The notes: generated from the letters alone by a model not told the origin. Shown: positions 12,033 to 23,557, numbered from the stretch's first letter. The stretch is 64,000 nt of DNA from Pelodera strongyloides (GCA_036852015.1 JAANDG010000483.1:1-64000), one strand, 5' to 3'. Numbers and translations are program-made.

Positions 12033-12442
12033 AGGGTCAGGCCCATTTCAAATGACCCCTATTTTTGATGATTCCATCTGATTCTCCATGTCAAATATAG
12101 TAGGCTGAATTTTTTTTCCAATTTTCGGTAACAATATTCACGCAGTTTTCAACAATTTACCATGGCCGGTCATACACAAAATCAATCGCAGTTGTCACGC
12201 CCGTTCGCGCTGATTGGCCTATATCGCAATTGCCACGCCCAATAGAGCATATTGCACAATTAGCGCGGAGGGGCGTGACACATGCGATATATAGTTGGGT
12301 ATGACTGGTCATGGTAAATTGCTGAATACTGCGTGAATTTTGCTCCTGAAAATTAGAAAAAATATCGTATCCTACTATATATGACATGGAGAATCAGATG
12401 GAATCATCAAAAATAGGGGTCATTTGAAATGGGCCTGACCTT
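12033..12442. mobile_element. Foldback MITE, AGGGTCAGGCCCATTTC family
   Basis: Long inverted arms (about 190 bp each) flanked by TTAA. In copy 2 (near 48,415) the site is empty: ttttattaagaaacag there corresponds to ttttattaA...TTaagaaacag here, giving a single TTAA. Related copies: 20,688-21,095, 23,558-23,963 and 60,404-60,793. Confidence 0.9.
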
Positions 12443-12664
12443 TTAAGAAACAGTTGTATCAAGACTTAGAATAGAGATATCCTCCGAGTTCACGTTTCAG
12501 CTTGCCTATATCTGCTCTATATCTATAGCATCGGCCACACTCGACAATTTTCCAATTTCGTTATTACTTCCATGTTACTATTCCGTTTTTTTTATTCTCG
12601 TGGAGAGCCAAATACATAAAGATACAGTTCAAGACAAAAAGAAGCAGTGAAACCGAACCCTTAC

Positions 12665-12764
12665 TGGCCACTAAGTTGTTTTCCTCCGATGAGTGCACTG
12701 AGGCCAGAACCGATCCAATACTAGCACACGTGCGTTTGGCGTTAGTGTATGTGGCCGACCCAGA
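12665..12764 (-). CDS. Lectin copy 1, exon 6: CTLD2 helix region
   Basis: Acceptor ATATTTTGCAG and donor GCCA|GTAAGG. Encodes SGSATYTNAKRTCASIGSVL followed by ASVHSSEENNLVA, matching the A-x-x-x-C...L-A-S-V-H-S-x-E-E-N CTLD pattern. The phase-1 A joins exon 7 to make Ser. Confidence 0.88.
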
Positions 12765-13032
12765 CTGCAAAATATTCGTTTAGCGAAATACGGGTAGCAG
12801 TCAAGTCCGAACTAACTTTTTAAATATTTTATTGAATTTCGATACTTAAAGTGATAAAGTGTAAAGTGTACCGGGCTATATCAACCGAATCCGCAGAAAC
12901 GGTGCACCGGGGTCCGGTTCATTTCTGAAGCCGGACGAACTGGCCTTTAAACTTCCCGGAGGCCAATTTTCTCGGGAAGCCGATTTATCTCCGCCGGTTT
13001 TACCCAGCTACCAACTTTTACACCTTTGGCAG

Positions 13033-13112
13033 GGTTCCGGGCAAGGCTCGAACCAGCGACCGGTGGCGTGGAACAAGGCGCTTGCCACTGATCCACACCA
13101 TGTCTTGCAAGT
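13033..13112 (-). tRNA. tRNA-like sequence
   Basis: Minus strand reads GTGGATCAGTGGCAAGCGC (box A-like), then GCTGGTTCGAGCC (box B-like). The duplicate is at 49,012-49,088. Acceptor pairing is poor, so this is a pol III-type remnant or SINE head. Confidence 0.4.
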
Positions 13113-13136
13113 GTTTATTTGTGAAAAATTGTATAT

Positions 13137-13555
13137 TAAAGGGCATGTCAAGGGGGATTCTGCGCAGAAAGGCATCTCCTGGCGCGGATTAAGTAAATCT
13201 CGAACGGCGCACAATACAGTATCCCCATAAAAATGGCCGCAGATTAAAATATTTCAAATTTTGTCATAAACGTGGACAAAACCTCCATCGGGTTCAACAA
13301 TAGGGTCGGAATTCAACAATAGGGTTGCGCTGCAGTCGCGTCCGCGCTGTTCAAACCCCGTCGCCTCATAAAAACCAACACGTGAAGCAAAAAAACCGAA
13401 ATCCCATAGTGAAGGCATTTTTTGGAGGGGTTTGAAATTTTTTTTATCCAAAAGTTTTTGTTTATTTTTATTTTCACTTTCACTCTCGCTACCTAAAAAA
13501 AATAAGCTTTTTTTAGCCCAATATGCAAAACCGGCTTGACATTCCCTTTAATGCT
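13137..13555. mobile_element. MITE, AGGGCATGTCAAG family; empty site for the Penelope insertion
   Basis: TTAA-AGGGCATGTCAAG... to ...CTTGACATTCCCT-TTAA. In copy 2 the Penelope-like element interrupts this MITE just after gggcatgtcaa, so the copy 1 sequence gggcatgtcaagggggattctg shows the site before insertion. A related element spans about 14,125-14,485. Confidence 0.8.
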
Positions 13556-14124
13556 TGATGTGGGCAATTATTTGACTGTCGATAGTTTGTCGATAGAAAA
13601 CGACTGACGAAACGCTGGTTGTTTAAACAAAAATGGCGAAACACCTGACTAAAATTGTTGTAACTGGTGTTGCGCGTGATTGTCGCGCCTGAAGACTTAT
13701 CTCTTGTCGCCGAATAGCCGCCTAATAGCTGCCCGATAGCCGCAGTCCCAAACAGTTCCAAAATTAGCGAGACCCATGGCGTAGTCTATGTTCATGTTAT
13801 GCTGGTGGCCAGCGAAACTATTTCTTTGGGCGAACCCGTCAGTGAAAATAATTGCGCCTGACGTACGCGTGAATGAAAATAGAATTACTTTCCAATTCAC
13901 CCGCATTCACTGTGCATAATCAGAGTTTTTTCTCCGCTCCCGTATGCTCTGTTAAATGTTAAATATATTAAATTTTAACTATAAATAACATAAACCTTCT
14001 GGTATAAATGCACTACATTCAAACAAAACAGCAGCCATTTCCTTACCATGATCACAGGTTATTGTGATCCTTCCTTATGTCATTTATATGTATTTTATCC
14101 AATCCAATTTATTTAATGGTATTA

Positions 14125-14485
14125 AAGGGCATGTCAAGCCTGATTCACAGATATTCTATAACACGCTGTCACAGCTACCGTAGTCCGTAGTTTACACAAT
14201 TTCTCTCGCGCTCTCCTCTTTTTCTTTGCTGACTTAAACAAATTTCTCTCGCGCCCTCCTCTTTTTCTTTGCTGTCTAACAGCAAACGGTCCGGCGGCAG
14301 AGAATAGTTCTGATTTTGTCCACACGACTCGAATCCCATACTGAAGGAGTTTTTTGGAGGGGTTTGAAATCGTTTTTCTTCTTATATGAAAGTTTTTGTT
14401 TATTTTTATTTTCACTTTCCTTACCTTCAAAAGGCAAGCTTTTTTCTGAGCCCAACATGCAAAACCGGCTTGACAGTCCCTTTAA
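14125..14485. mobile_element. MITE, AGGGCATGTCAAG family, second copy
   Basis: TTAA-AGGGCATGTCAAGCC... to ...GGCTTGACAGTCCCT-TTAA. The corresponding copy 2 position (56,000) lacks it: ttaatggtattaaaggaaggcagtcac is continuous there. Confidence 0.75.
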
Positions 14486-14527
14486 AGGAAGGCAGTCACT
14501 TCAAATTCGTCATTTTACTTTGTGCAA

Positions 14528-15047
14528 TCTTATTATATAAAGGAGAAGAGTTTACTTTTTTGTTTGTGTGAACGTAACGAAACCCGTACATAAAGTTTAA
14601 ATATCTTCGAAATCGAACATCTTATTATATAAAGGAGAAGAGTTTACTTTTTTGTTTGTGTGAACGTAACGAAACCTGTTCATAAAGTTTAAATATCTTC
14701 GAAATCAAACACACAAAACATTTGCCTCGGATTTGGTTCGAACCTGCCACCTCTGCCTTCATAGTCCAGCGCTCTACCTACTGCGCTATGCTGGGTTGTG
14801 ACGAGAGAATCTTTCCGCTCTACACAAGAAACGTTCAGTGTCAAATTGTTAAATTTGCATGACACAATACAATTAGACGTTTCCAGGATCGATAATTATA
14901 CGTTTTCCCCACTAATATATGACTATATCGTGTGAAGCAGAGAGGGAAGGGGGCATACTCATATTTTTTCTTTAATTAGGGTACCAATCGGCCGAAGGCC
15001 GATACCTCCAGTCTGAGAAGAGCCCGTAGGGCTCTTCGAACGGCTGG
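14528..15047 (+). mobile_element. Non-autonomous Helitron A with doubled 5' end
   Basis: Starts TCTTATTATATAAAGGAG at 14,528, repeats that 5' end from 14,620, and finishes with hairpin gaagagccc-gta-gggctcttc followed by gaacggCTGG at 15,047. It is inserted between A and T. It carries a tRNA-like segment (14,730-14,796) and no protein gene. The copy 2 counterpart is 56,044-57,291. Confidence 0.88.
14730..14796 (-). tRNA. tRNA-like sequence inside Helitron A
   Basis: Minus strand: CATAGCGCAGTAGGTAGAGC (box A), loop CTATGAA, and GCAGGTTCGAACC (box B). The anticodon position would read ATG. The anticodon stem is imperfect and the acceptor stem is not complete, so it is a tRNA-derived sequence rather than an evident functional tRNA. 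Confidence 0.5.
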
Positions 15048-15059
15048 TATTGAATATAG

Positions 15060-15365
15060 GAAAGAACTGAGCAAAATAGTTTACCAAAACCAATTTATTT
15101 AAAATCTAACGCAGGGATTGCACTACTAGGCAAGCGGCGTTACTAGATATCCGCACGTCGCATCAGCGCGAAGGGACGTGACAACTGCGACAGATTGCTC
15201 AGATTGATCCCATTGATGTGCATGATTGGCCATGGTAAATTGCTGGTAATTGCGTGAACGTTGCGCTTGAAGTTTGGAAAAAATTGCATCCTACCATATT
15301 TGGTACGGAAAATCAGATAGAGTTATATAAAATAGGTGTTATCTGAAATGAGCCTGACCCTTTAA
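15060..15365. mobile_element. Partial AGGGTCAGGCCCA-family foldback
   Basis: Only one arm is clear: ccatggtaaattgctg... to ...aatgagcctgaccctttaaa. It is shared with 57,305-57,610, so it was present before the duplication. Confidence 0.6.
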
Positions 15366-15507
15366 AGACTTTTCTTGCCTCCTTCTTATCGCCTAATAGT
15401 CGCCGATAGCCGCCGCGTACTTCCTTCAATCATCATAGTAACTGGAAGTCTCAAAAATACAGAATGCGTCTACATCATAGTTTGAATATATATATTGAAA
15501 ATATTAC

Positions 15508-15566
15508 CAGTAGATAGCAGGCGTTTGTGTCGGCCAAGTACGACCACCCTGGAGGGCAGCTGTCCC
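15508..15566 (-). CDS. Lectin copy 1, exon 5: CTLD2 start (59 nt)
   Basis: Acceptor TTTTTCAG and donor CTG|GTAATA. The two leading bases complete Trp with exon 4, then DSCPPGWSYLADTNACYLL, the classic C-P-x-G-W-x-Y...C-Y opening of a nematode CTLD. It is shorter than any usual ORF cutoff. It ends in phase 0, as exon 6 requires. Confidence 0.88.
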
Positions 15567-15714
15567 CTGAAAAAGAAAAACTTGCAAGAAATTCTACCCC
15601 TATTCAAAGGAGATACTTTTCCTTCCTTTTTATCGAAATATGATGGTGCTAGCTTCCAAGAAACATGACTTATGAAGCACCATCTTTTAATTAGAAGCAA
15701 TAACACAGGAAAGT

Positions 15715-15885
15715 GAAAACCCCGATTTTGCCCCGATTATTTTCAAAAAACCTCGATTTCGCCCCGATTCTTTCAAAAAAAAAACCCTCAAAAAAGCAGA
15801 TCACTTCCCGATTACGCCCCGATCACAAATACTCGGCATAAATGGGAACAAGGCCCGATTTCGTCCCGATATCTGTTTCTCATTG
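15715..15885. repeat. CCCCGATTT minisatellite, short allele
   Basis: Imperfect repeats of ccccgattttgccccgatt...tcaaaaaa. The copy 2 equivalent at 57,960-58,262 is nearly twice as long, so the array length changed after duplication. The open frames through it are repeat artefacts. Confidence 0.8.
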
Positions 15886-15959
15886 TGTGTGTGTCTCGAG
15901 GGAGGGTAATAAAATCGGGCCATAATGTAGTCCAGGCCCATCGCGGCTCATTTCTGATT

Positions 15960-18900
15960 TAAAATGCAAGTAATTAAGGGAGGAGGCTCACGAGAATGAA
16001 GTGCTCAAATAGTTTCCTTTTATCGACAGACAACGGTATTAAATCCCGAAAGACATGCTTTACAAAGTAAAAGCTTTTAATTGGAAGGAGTAAATCAATA
16101 TGAGACTATGAAGTCTATAAAAATTTTGGATCGTAGTAAATAGTTCAAAAGACGTGGTTTTGGTCTTATTTGAGCTCCAGGAGCTTGATATTATCTATTA
16201 GCATGTATGGATTTTTGAGAGTTTTACGGGAAGGAACATTGTTATGAGCTCCAGGAGCTCGATGTTAGCATGTGTGAACTGAGGAGTTTACGGGAACGCA
16301 TCAGACGATATTTATTTCCGGTATATGAGCCCCAGGAGCTTATATTTCTGCATGTGAATTTGAACATTTGTGGGATCGAGGAGTGCACGTAGTTCGTGAG
16401 CGGAGTATATGTATTATTATTATTTTCTTTTGCTTTTGCAGAGCTTTTGTGCTTGATGATTTAAGGAGTTTTTGTTATCACGTCTAGTGAGCATTTGGGA
16501 AACCAATTAGATAGTCGTTTTTCCCCTTACTCTTTTTATTATTTTTATTTCCGTTTATTCTGTTAGTTTATGAGCTCTAGGCCCTAGAAGGACGTTTTGG
16601 GTGAGTTTGAGGTAGTTGAGAACTTGCGGATTAACTTGCGGAGCATTGTGAACTCGAGAGTTTTGTGAGCTGACGAGCTCCAGGAGCTCGATATATGTTT
16701 TGTACAAGTTGACCGTTTGTGGAGGTTCGCTAGGACGTATGGTGAATTATTGAAAACGACGACTAATTGTAAGAATACATTTTTATTTATTTTTTCTCCG
16801 GTCGTTATGAGCTCCAGAAGAATTTTTTGTCTGGAAGTTGGACCATTTAAGAACCAGAGTGGTCTACGGACCAGGAGGGGTTTTCCGATTTTTTGTGAAC
16901 TTCAGAGGCTTGACTTTTGTGTAAATGTTACCTTTTGTAAATTTGTAAATCAGGATGTTTGGAAGGCGCAGTTGACGTTTTTCGTTATTTGCGAGTTACA
17001 GAAACGATTTTTTTTCTGTGCTAATAGAAGCATTTGTGAGCTCGAGGTGTTTTAACGAGCATGTGCGTCACGAGAATGTCGTCGGTCGCTGATCCGTCGA
17101 GGGTTTTTGAAATGTCACGCGTGACTTTGAGGATGTATGAGATTCAGAGGTTAACGAAGGGGAAGCTTATGAGAAGTGAGGTGATTAAATGTGCTTTTCC
17201 TTTGTTATATGTGGAACAGTTGTGCGCTGGAGGTTGCAAGACGGTCGCAATCCTTGTTGCGTCCTTTAGGTTAGAATAAGCAGAAGTAAGTCAGATAAAA
17301 GATGACTTGAATCGTCTACAAAATATATGAAATAGGGCGATTGCCAAATGTAATAGTGTTGTGATATCTTACACCCTTGTTTTTTCGGGTGCAAAAGGCT
17401 AATTCGAGTGTCGACAATTCCTGTAGTTTACCAAAGCTGCATCGAGGCAGTTACCGATTTTGCGATTCGATGTTATATGCTGCCCGGAATTGCGGGCTGG
17501 CAAAAATAGGATAACTATAGGAAGGGTATTCATGAAAGTTGCCCGACTTGCGGGAGTCAGCGAAAGTACCATGTTTATGTTTGAGGTGGCTGGTACGTCA
17601 GTCATGTCGGGAGAAGTACGGTAGCCCGGCTGGCGGAAGCTAGAGGAAGTATCGTGGTTATGTTTGAGGTCAGTCATGTCAGGAGAAGTACGGTAGCGTT
17701 CGCAAAAGAGAAAACCTCGCCGAATGTCCATTGTCAGTTAATGATAGTCAGTCTTGTTCAATATTTAATTTGGCCGATGCGGCGTCTCGGATTGCCCACC
17801 ATCTTGAGCGAGCGAAATAACTAGCGAAAGTGTGTTTGTTGCCTCTAATGTAAGGTAAGGCCAGAACGTGCTACAGCCAACGGGACGACTGGGTTTCTCA
17901 ATTCCATTACGATGGTTTACTGTTTAGCGCGGAAATTGTCAAAGTGCTTTGTCTATCCTGGTGCGATCTTTGTTAGATAAACGCCCGGCGACGGATCGTA
18001 AAACACCACTAACACATTTGTTTATGGAATTCACCATGCGTAAGAAGCAGCATTGTATTTGAGGGTACGAGGACGCGATGGTAATCTATAATTGTGTTTT
18101 GCGTTCTTCCGATGAAGAAAAGAACAGTGGGTTGTGAATAGACATGAGCGGAAAAGAGAATATGGTATTTTTGACTGAGAATTTGATTGGTTCTTACCCT
18201 ATCTGGTGGTACGCGAAAGACCGAAGGGCAGTCGGAGTGGTTGCACGGTGTGAGTTACTCCAAGCGGAGTCATTACCAAAAGGCGTCATAAACAAACTGC
18301 TACGAGGCTATTACAAGTATTATGCTGCGCGGTTGAGTGACAGCGTTCCCATAATCAGCTCTAGAAATGTACGGTATAACGAAGTTTCGTAATTATCTGT
18401 TTACCCAGTTTTGCAGAGATGACCCACGGTAAGGGGTTTAATCACAACATTGGACTATGAGACCGAAAGGAGTATTGTATTGCAAACGTAGTTCGGCGAT
18501 AGTTATAGATTATAGCAATAAGCCACTAAGACCTCACCGCTGGTGAGAGGTGAGGTGTTCGTCAACTGGAAATGAGGGAGCTTAGTATACGCAATATGCC
18601 AGTTTACTCGCTATGCTCCGAGGCGGAAACAAGCGTTGACTTGGGTTGCGTTTAGCATACCATCGTTAAGGAAGGTCGGATATACGCGTAAGGGGCACCG
18701 CTGATGAGCGCGATTAGCATTTTAAGTGGGCAGAAGGCAGAACTATAAATTCAGAACTACAGCAGGTATTCCGTGAGCCGATAGCTGGCGAAACAAAATT
18801 TTCACTTTGATGTTCTACCACCTAAAAGCCCAGTACTTTCGAATAAACTTTTGTATAATTATTACTGTTGTTTTTCCTTGTACAATATACGCAAAATGTA
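15960..18900. other. Copy-1-only block without a recognised gene
   Basis: Absent from copy 2, where the match resumes at about 58,440. Between 16,160 and 17,060 the phrase gagctccaggagctcgat recurs imperfectly every 80-150 bp. Around 17,590-17,700 a gtcatgtcgggagaagtacggtagc block is duplicated. Open frames of about 70-110 codons occur (for example 16,717-17,055), but none resembles a protein I know. It may be a large degenerate mobile element; no ends were identified. Confidence 0.5.
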
Positions 18901-19091
18901 GTTTTTCGCGTAGCGAACTGGTGAGCGGAACTGAATAAGCGTAGCGCATGAAGTAGAGCGAGCAGTGAGCGTAGAGAAAAGTGCAGTTTTGCGGATATTG
19001 TACAGTAGTCGGCGAACCGCGGTCGCCAAATGTTGCGAAGTGCGAACGCGTTGCGTGTTACGTCATTCTAGGCTCTGCATTGAGTTTCCAG

Positions 19092-20165
19092 AGGCCGTAT
19101 TCACCACTCCGTTTCCCTGCAGGGAATCGCTCCCTGGGGACAATTTTCAAAAAATTAATCCCTGGGGAGCAATTCCCCGTCAAAATAGTGATTCACCATT
19201 TTTCCCTATTTCCCCAAATGCTGCCAGGGAGTAGGGAATCTGTCCCCACCTTTGGCTCGGGGTCTAATGATTCCCTGGGCACTTTTTCTAATGTTTACGT
19301 TTTTTATTTGTTTTTTTCTTATGTTTAATTAAGGGAATTTGCCCTATTAAAGCGTTTATAAGAACATAGTACAAATTCTAGACAAAACGGGCCTCAAATT
19401 TTTCTGTCGAAAATTATGATTAACCAAATTTGATTAGGTACTTAAAGCGAAATACCGGCCGGTTTTTGAAACGCATCGAGTACTCCCTGCTTTCCTATGC
19501 TTCATATTCAAATGAGCATTATTTGAATAAAAAATAGACCCCAATAGACCCCTTTTAGCATAACTGCATAAGAATGCTGACATTTGAGATGCGTTTCAAA
19601 AACCGGCTGGTATTTCGCTTTAAACTTGATCAGGATATGCGGCCCTGCCTCCTACACTATTAGATAATCAATATTTTTCTGTTATTGGTTGTATTTTTTT
19701 TAAATTAAATTATACCTACAAAAAAGATTTATATTATATTATATTATATTCGCTGAAAACGAGATTATAACTCACGAGTACAAGTAAAAAAAATAGAACG
19801 GAACGCTCCAAACACCTTTTCAAAAATTCAACGTTAGCCCCCCCCCAAATTTCGAAAATGACAAAATTTACTTGGCACTGATTTCTTAGCAGAAAATTTA
19901 AAATTAACAAAAAAAATGCGAAAATGGAGTTTGCTCAGATGGAGAGGTGCACTAATAATTTAAATTTTCTGTTAGAGTTTAATTTCGCCGCATATTTTGT
20001 TAATCCCTAGGGAAAAAATCCCTATCTCCCCAAATGAGTGTGAATCGGTTTGCAGTTCGGGGACAGGGGAATTTTTCCCTGTAGGGATAAGATCCCTCAG
20101 GGATTTTGTCCCCGGGGATTTTTTGTCCCTGGGGACAAATTCCCCGTGAGTGGTGAATACGGCCT
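19092..20165. mobile_element. 1.07-kb TIR element, AGGCCGTATTCACCACTC termini
   Basis: Inverted termini aggccgtattcaccactc and gagtggtgaatacggcct. The empty site in copy 2 (58,460-58,490) reads gagtttccaggttgat; here it is gagtttcCAG[element]CTGgttgat, a 3-bp duplication (CAG/CTG). The interior has runs of ccctggggac-type inverted motifs, a nested AGCGAAATACC MITE (19,446-19,619), and no transposase. Confidence 0.88.
19446..19619. mobile_element. Nested AGCGAAATACCGGCC-family MITE
   Basis: TTAA on both sides. The arms agcgaaataccggccggttt and its imperfect inverse enclose about 130 bp. It lies inside the 19,092-20,165 element, so it is the younger insertion. Confidence 0.85.
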
Positions 20166-20687
20166 CTGGTTGATATCAACAATTATTTTTTCTTAAAGGG
20201 ACAGGCCCATCAAAGTAAACCCATATTTACGATTTCGTCTTAATTTTTATTAAGTGTTTATTACAATGTGCAAACCAAATTGTATCGACATTCACCCCGG
20301 GGAACTTTTTCCGACGAGCGCGTCCGCAAATGTACACCGTTGCCTGGCCCTTCATCTCGTTGTATATCCGCTCTGGTTGTCTGCTCTCTCGGTTTTTTTC
20401 TCTGGCGCCTCTTTATTAATGGGAATGTCAACCCGGTTTTGCGTGTTGGGCTCAAACGAAAGCTTATTTTTTGTAGGTAAGGAAAGTGAAAACAAAAATA
20501 AACAAAAACTTTTAGATAAAAAGAAAAACAATTTCAAACACCTCCAAAAAATGCCTTCACTATGGGATTTCGGTTTTTTGCTTCAATTTTTTGGGTTTCT
20601 GAAGCAAAAAACTTGTATCAAAATTAATTGTATACAAGGAGAACTAATTAGAATTCATAGATGTACTTCAATCCTTTTTAGCTTTAA

Positions 20688-21095
20688 AGGATCAGGCCCA
20701 TTTTAAATTACCCCTACTTTTGATGACTCCATCGGATTCTCCGTTTCAAATATAGTAGGCTGAATTTTTTTCCAGTTTTCAGTCGCAAAATTCACGCAGT
20801 ATTCAGCAATTTACCATGGCCAGTCATACCCAACTATATATCGCAGTTGTCACGCCCCTCCGCGCTAATTGGGCAATATGCTCTATTGGGCGTGGCAATT
20901 GCGATATTGGCCAATCAGCGCGAATGGGCGTGACAACTGCGATTGATTGTTGTGTATGACTGGCCATGGTAAATTGCTGAAAACTGCGTGAATATTGCGA
21001 CTGAAAATTGGAAAAAAATTCGGCCTACTATATTTGAAACGGAGAATCCGATGGAGTCGTCTAAAATAGGGGTAATTTGAAATGGGCCTGACCCT
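20688..21095. mobile_element. Foldback MITE, AGGGTCAGGCCCATTTC family
   Basis: It interrupts the RT fragment: agctTTAA[element]TTAAacttaaaa here versus agctTTAAacttaaaac at 59,165-59,180, an exact TTAA empty site. Confidence 0.92.
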
Positions 21096-21313
21096 TTAAA
21101 CTTAAAAGACAAGAATTCTACAAAAAACTTCGAAGTAATGGTTATTGGTTACCCATGCCAAATTATCAAAATGTTAGGTATAAGGATACCTAAGAATGTC
21201 TAATACTGAAACGTACTGTTACTACTCATGTATCATATTATCTTGTGTCTAGTTCAGTCGTTGGTTTAACATATTTACATAGTATTAGCATATGGCGTAT
21301 TTACATATTAGAA

Positions 21314-21715
21314 TCTTATTATATAAAGGAGAAGAGTTTGTCACGGGTTTGTTTTTATGTGCACAACGAAATCCCTTCCTAAAGAAAATTTTATATTCGC
21401 AATCGAAAGCGAACATACAAAATCTTTGCCGCTTGCGGGATTCGAACCCACAGCAGTACCCAATATCTTGATTCACAGCCCAACGCTCTACCTGTTGAGC
21501 TATGCTAGCTTATGATACAGGAAGCCCGCTGCTCTACATAGAGCACCTTCAATGACAAATTTACATTAGTCGAAAGGAGATCCGGACTCATATTATACGT
21601 TTCCCCTATCATAAATTACTTTGTAGACGCATGAATGTTTTAAATAGGGTAACAATCGGCCGAAGGCCGATTCCTCCAGTCGGAGAAGAGCCCGTAGGGC
21701 TCTTCGAACGGCTGG
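21314..21715 (+). mobile_element. Non-autonomous Helitron A
   Basis: 402 bp. Begins TCTTATTATATAAAGG after A and ends gaagagccc-gta-gggctcttc-gaacgg-CTGG before T. It contains a tRNA-like segment (21,437-21,510) and stem-forming tcggccgaaggccga near the 3' end. Confidence 0.9.
21437..21510 (-). tRNA. tRNA-like sequence inside Helitron A
   Basis: Minus strand: CATAGCTCAACAGGTAGAGC (box A), loop CTGTGAA with GTG (His-type) at the anticodon position, a longer variable part, and GTGGGTTCGAATCCC (box B). Confidence 0.55.
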
Positions 21716-22139
21716 TAGACATATATACCCGCTACGAGTTGTCTATCGGATTGGATTTGCCCGTCTACTATCCAAGAGTAAAGATATTTAATATCTGCCG
21801 TCTCCTCTCTGGTGCTAATATCTGTTGTCTAGCAGTCCCTACTGTACAGATACAACACAAAACAACATTTAAAGAAACTTTTCAACAAATACCCTATAAT
21901 TATGCATAAATACGACACTACATCCAAGTCACTCTGCACCTGGGTTGACAAACAAATGAGCTAACAATAAGTCTATGTTTCCTTTCTTTTCGATAACACA
22001 CTACCGTAGTCCAGCCACCGCTGTACATTTACCCTAGCAATGCGACCAGGTACCCTTTGCACTGATCACTGTTATGCCGTGCACCCACTTATTGATCTGC
22101 CGATTATATTCCTAGCTCACCGCTGTATTGTTAATGTTG

Positions 22140-22310
22140 GTAAGTACAAGTTTTAGTTATTTTTTCGGCTTACGCAAAAGGTAAGCATTTATTAAATTTC
22201 AGGAAGCTGTTGTACCTAGGCAAGGTAAGCGTTTTTTGTTTGTTACTTTTCAGGAGAATGCTGTAGCAGTAAGGTAAGCGTTTACTACCTTTTCATTTAC
22301 ACTTATAATA
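22140..22310 (+). repeat. Short tandem units carrying splice-like signals
   Basis: Three units of about 45-50 bp, each with aaggtaagc and two followed by a (t)ttcag: ttcaggaagctgttgtacct and ttcaggagaatgctgtagca. They are shared with 59,470-59,645. Read literally they would be 20-22-nt micro-exons between GTAAGC and TTCAG. Confidence 0.55.
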
Positions 22311-22378
22311 ATATATATATATTATACATTCATTATTATAAACCAACTTTAATTGCCCTCTCTCCTATTTCCTTTAAA

Positions 22379-22906
22379 GCGAAATGGTACCCAATTTGGG
22401 TTTTTTTTCGTTAAAAATAGTTTAACTAGTGTTATTACAGAAAAACAACATACAAAACAACGTAAGTGAATAGAAACAGGAAAAATAACTAGGCAAAGAA
22501 GCATTTTTCACATTTTGTATGGAAATAAATGGACTTGTACGAACCGCCATACATTGGACTCGACTGAAATCGTACAATGGGGACACGCCCCCAAAACTTA
22601 AATCTCCCGCTCAATAACCATTCCCAGATTTGTAGTTAGGATTTACTCGTAGTGTTGATTTCAAATCGGTTATGCTTTACTGAAACTTCATCCGTCAACT
22701 TCCCAATACAAAGTCCGTCATTGAACTCATAGCAGAGTGGTAGCGCTCTCGCCTACGGTACCAGAGGTCGCTGGTTCGAATCCGCCTGCCGACTAACTAT
22801 TTTGCATGAAATATTATGTTCCGAATAAGAGCAAGGATAATTTCCCGTTCGGCGCCCATTTACTTCATTTGCGCATTTCGTGAGAAAGGAGCCGTCAGTT
22901 CGCTTT
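22379..22906. mobile_element. MITE-like element with tRNA-like core
   Basis: Present in copy 1 only. It starts ttaaagcgaaatgg and ends gttcgctttaa; copy 2 (59,752) reads cctttatggccg without it. The interior contains a tRNA-like sequence (22,726-22,795). Confidence 0.75.
22726..22795 (+). tRNA. tRNA-like sequence
   Basis: TAGCAGAGTGGTAGCGC (box A-like) and GCTGGTTCGAATCCG (box B). The anticodon arm pairs imperfectly, so no isotype is assigned. Confidence 0.4.
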
Positions 22907-23015
22907 AAGGCCGTCGCACTGACGCCCATATTTCTAATATGGGCCATATTACTTCTCTTTTTATTATTATTGCACTAGTACATATGTATTATAATTTTCC
23001 TTTTATTCCCTTTAA

Positions 23016-23395
23016 AGGGACAGGCCCATCAAAGTAAACCTATATTTACGATATATTCATAATTAATATAAAGCATTTTTATTACAATATATACAAACCA
23101 AATATCACCTACATTTACCCTGGGGAACTTTTTCCGATAAGCTCATCGTATATGTATACCGTAAAACCGCAGATTACAGAGAGGTGTATGCAAATTTTGA
23201 TCGCATCCTAATTTCACTATAAATTTGCATGGATAGCTTTGATATCTGGAGTTTTATGAATATACGATGAGCGCATCGCAAAAAGTTTCCCAGGGTGAAT
23301 GTAGGTGAAATTAGGTTTGTATATATTGTAATAAAATGCTTTATAATCATTGTGAACGTATCGTAAATATAGGTTTACTTTGATGGGCCTGTCCC
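23016..23395. mobile_element. Foldback MITE, AGGGACAGGCCCATCAAAG family
   Basis: Long inverted arms ending agggacaggcccatcaaagt and its complement, with TTAA/TTAT flanks. Other copies: 34,314-34,702 and 59,861-60,241; partial arms at 20,197 and 58,504. Confidence 0.88.
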
Positions 23396-23557
23396 TTTAT
23401 TAGTACAACTGTGTTATAACATACTCAAATTAAACGATTTATTGGGACTAAATTGATGCAACTATGGTACCCATACACCATAAACTAGTCGGAAAAAGTA
23501 CCCTGTAGTGAATATCGATAAAATTTAGTTTGTATATATTGTGATAAACACTATTAA

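Larger units (their letters stand above)
20617..21960 (+). pseudogene. Penelope-type RT C-terminal fragment, broken by nested insertions
   Basis: Encodes IKINCIQGELIRIHRCTS and later EFYKKLRSNGY, FQQIPYNYA, matching the end of the Penelope-like RT at 49,926-50,585. A TTAA foldback (20,688-21,095) splits it, and a second insertion (about 21,175-21,860) containing Helitron A splits it again. The uninterrupted version is at 59,015-59,335. Confidence 0.82.

Noticed and set aside
18698..18830. Another hammerhead (ctgatgagcgcg ... gctggcgaaac)
   Set aside because: Core words are about 90 bp apart and the flanking stems do not pair.
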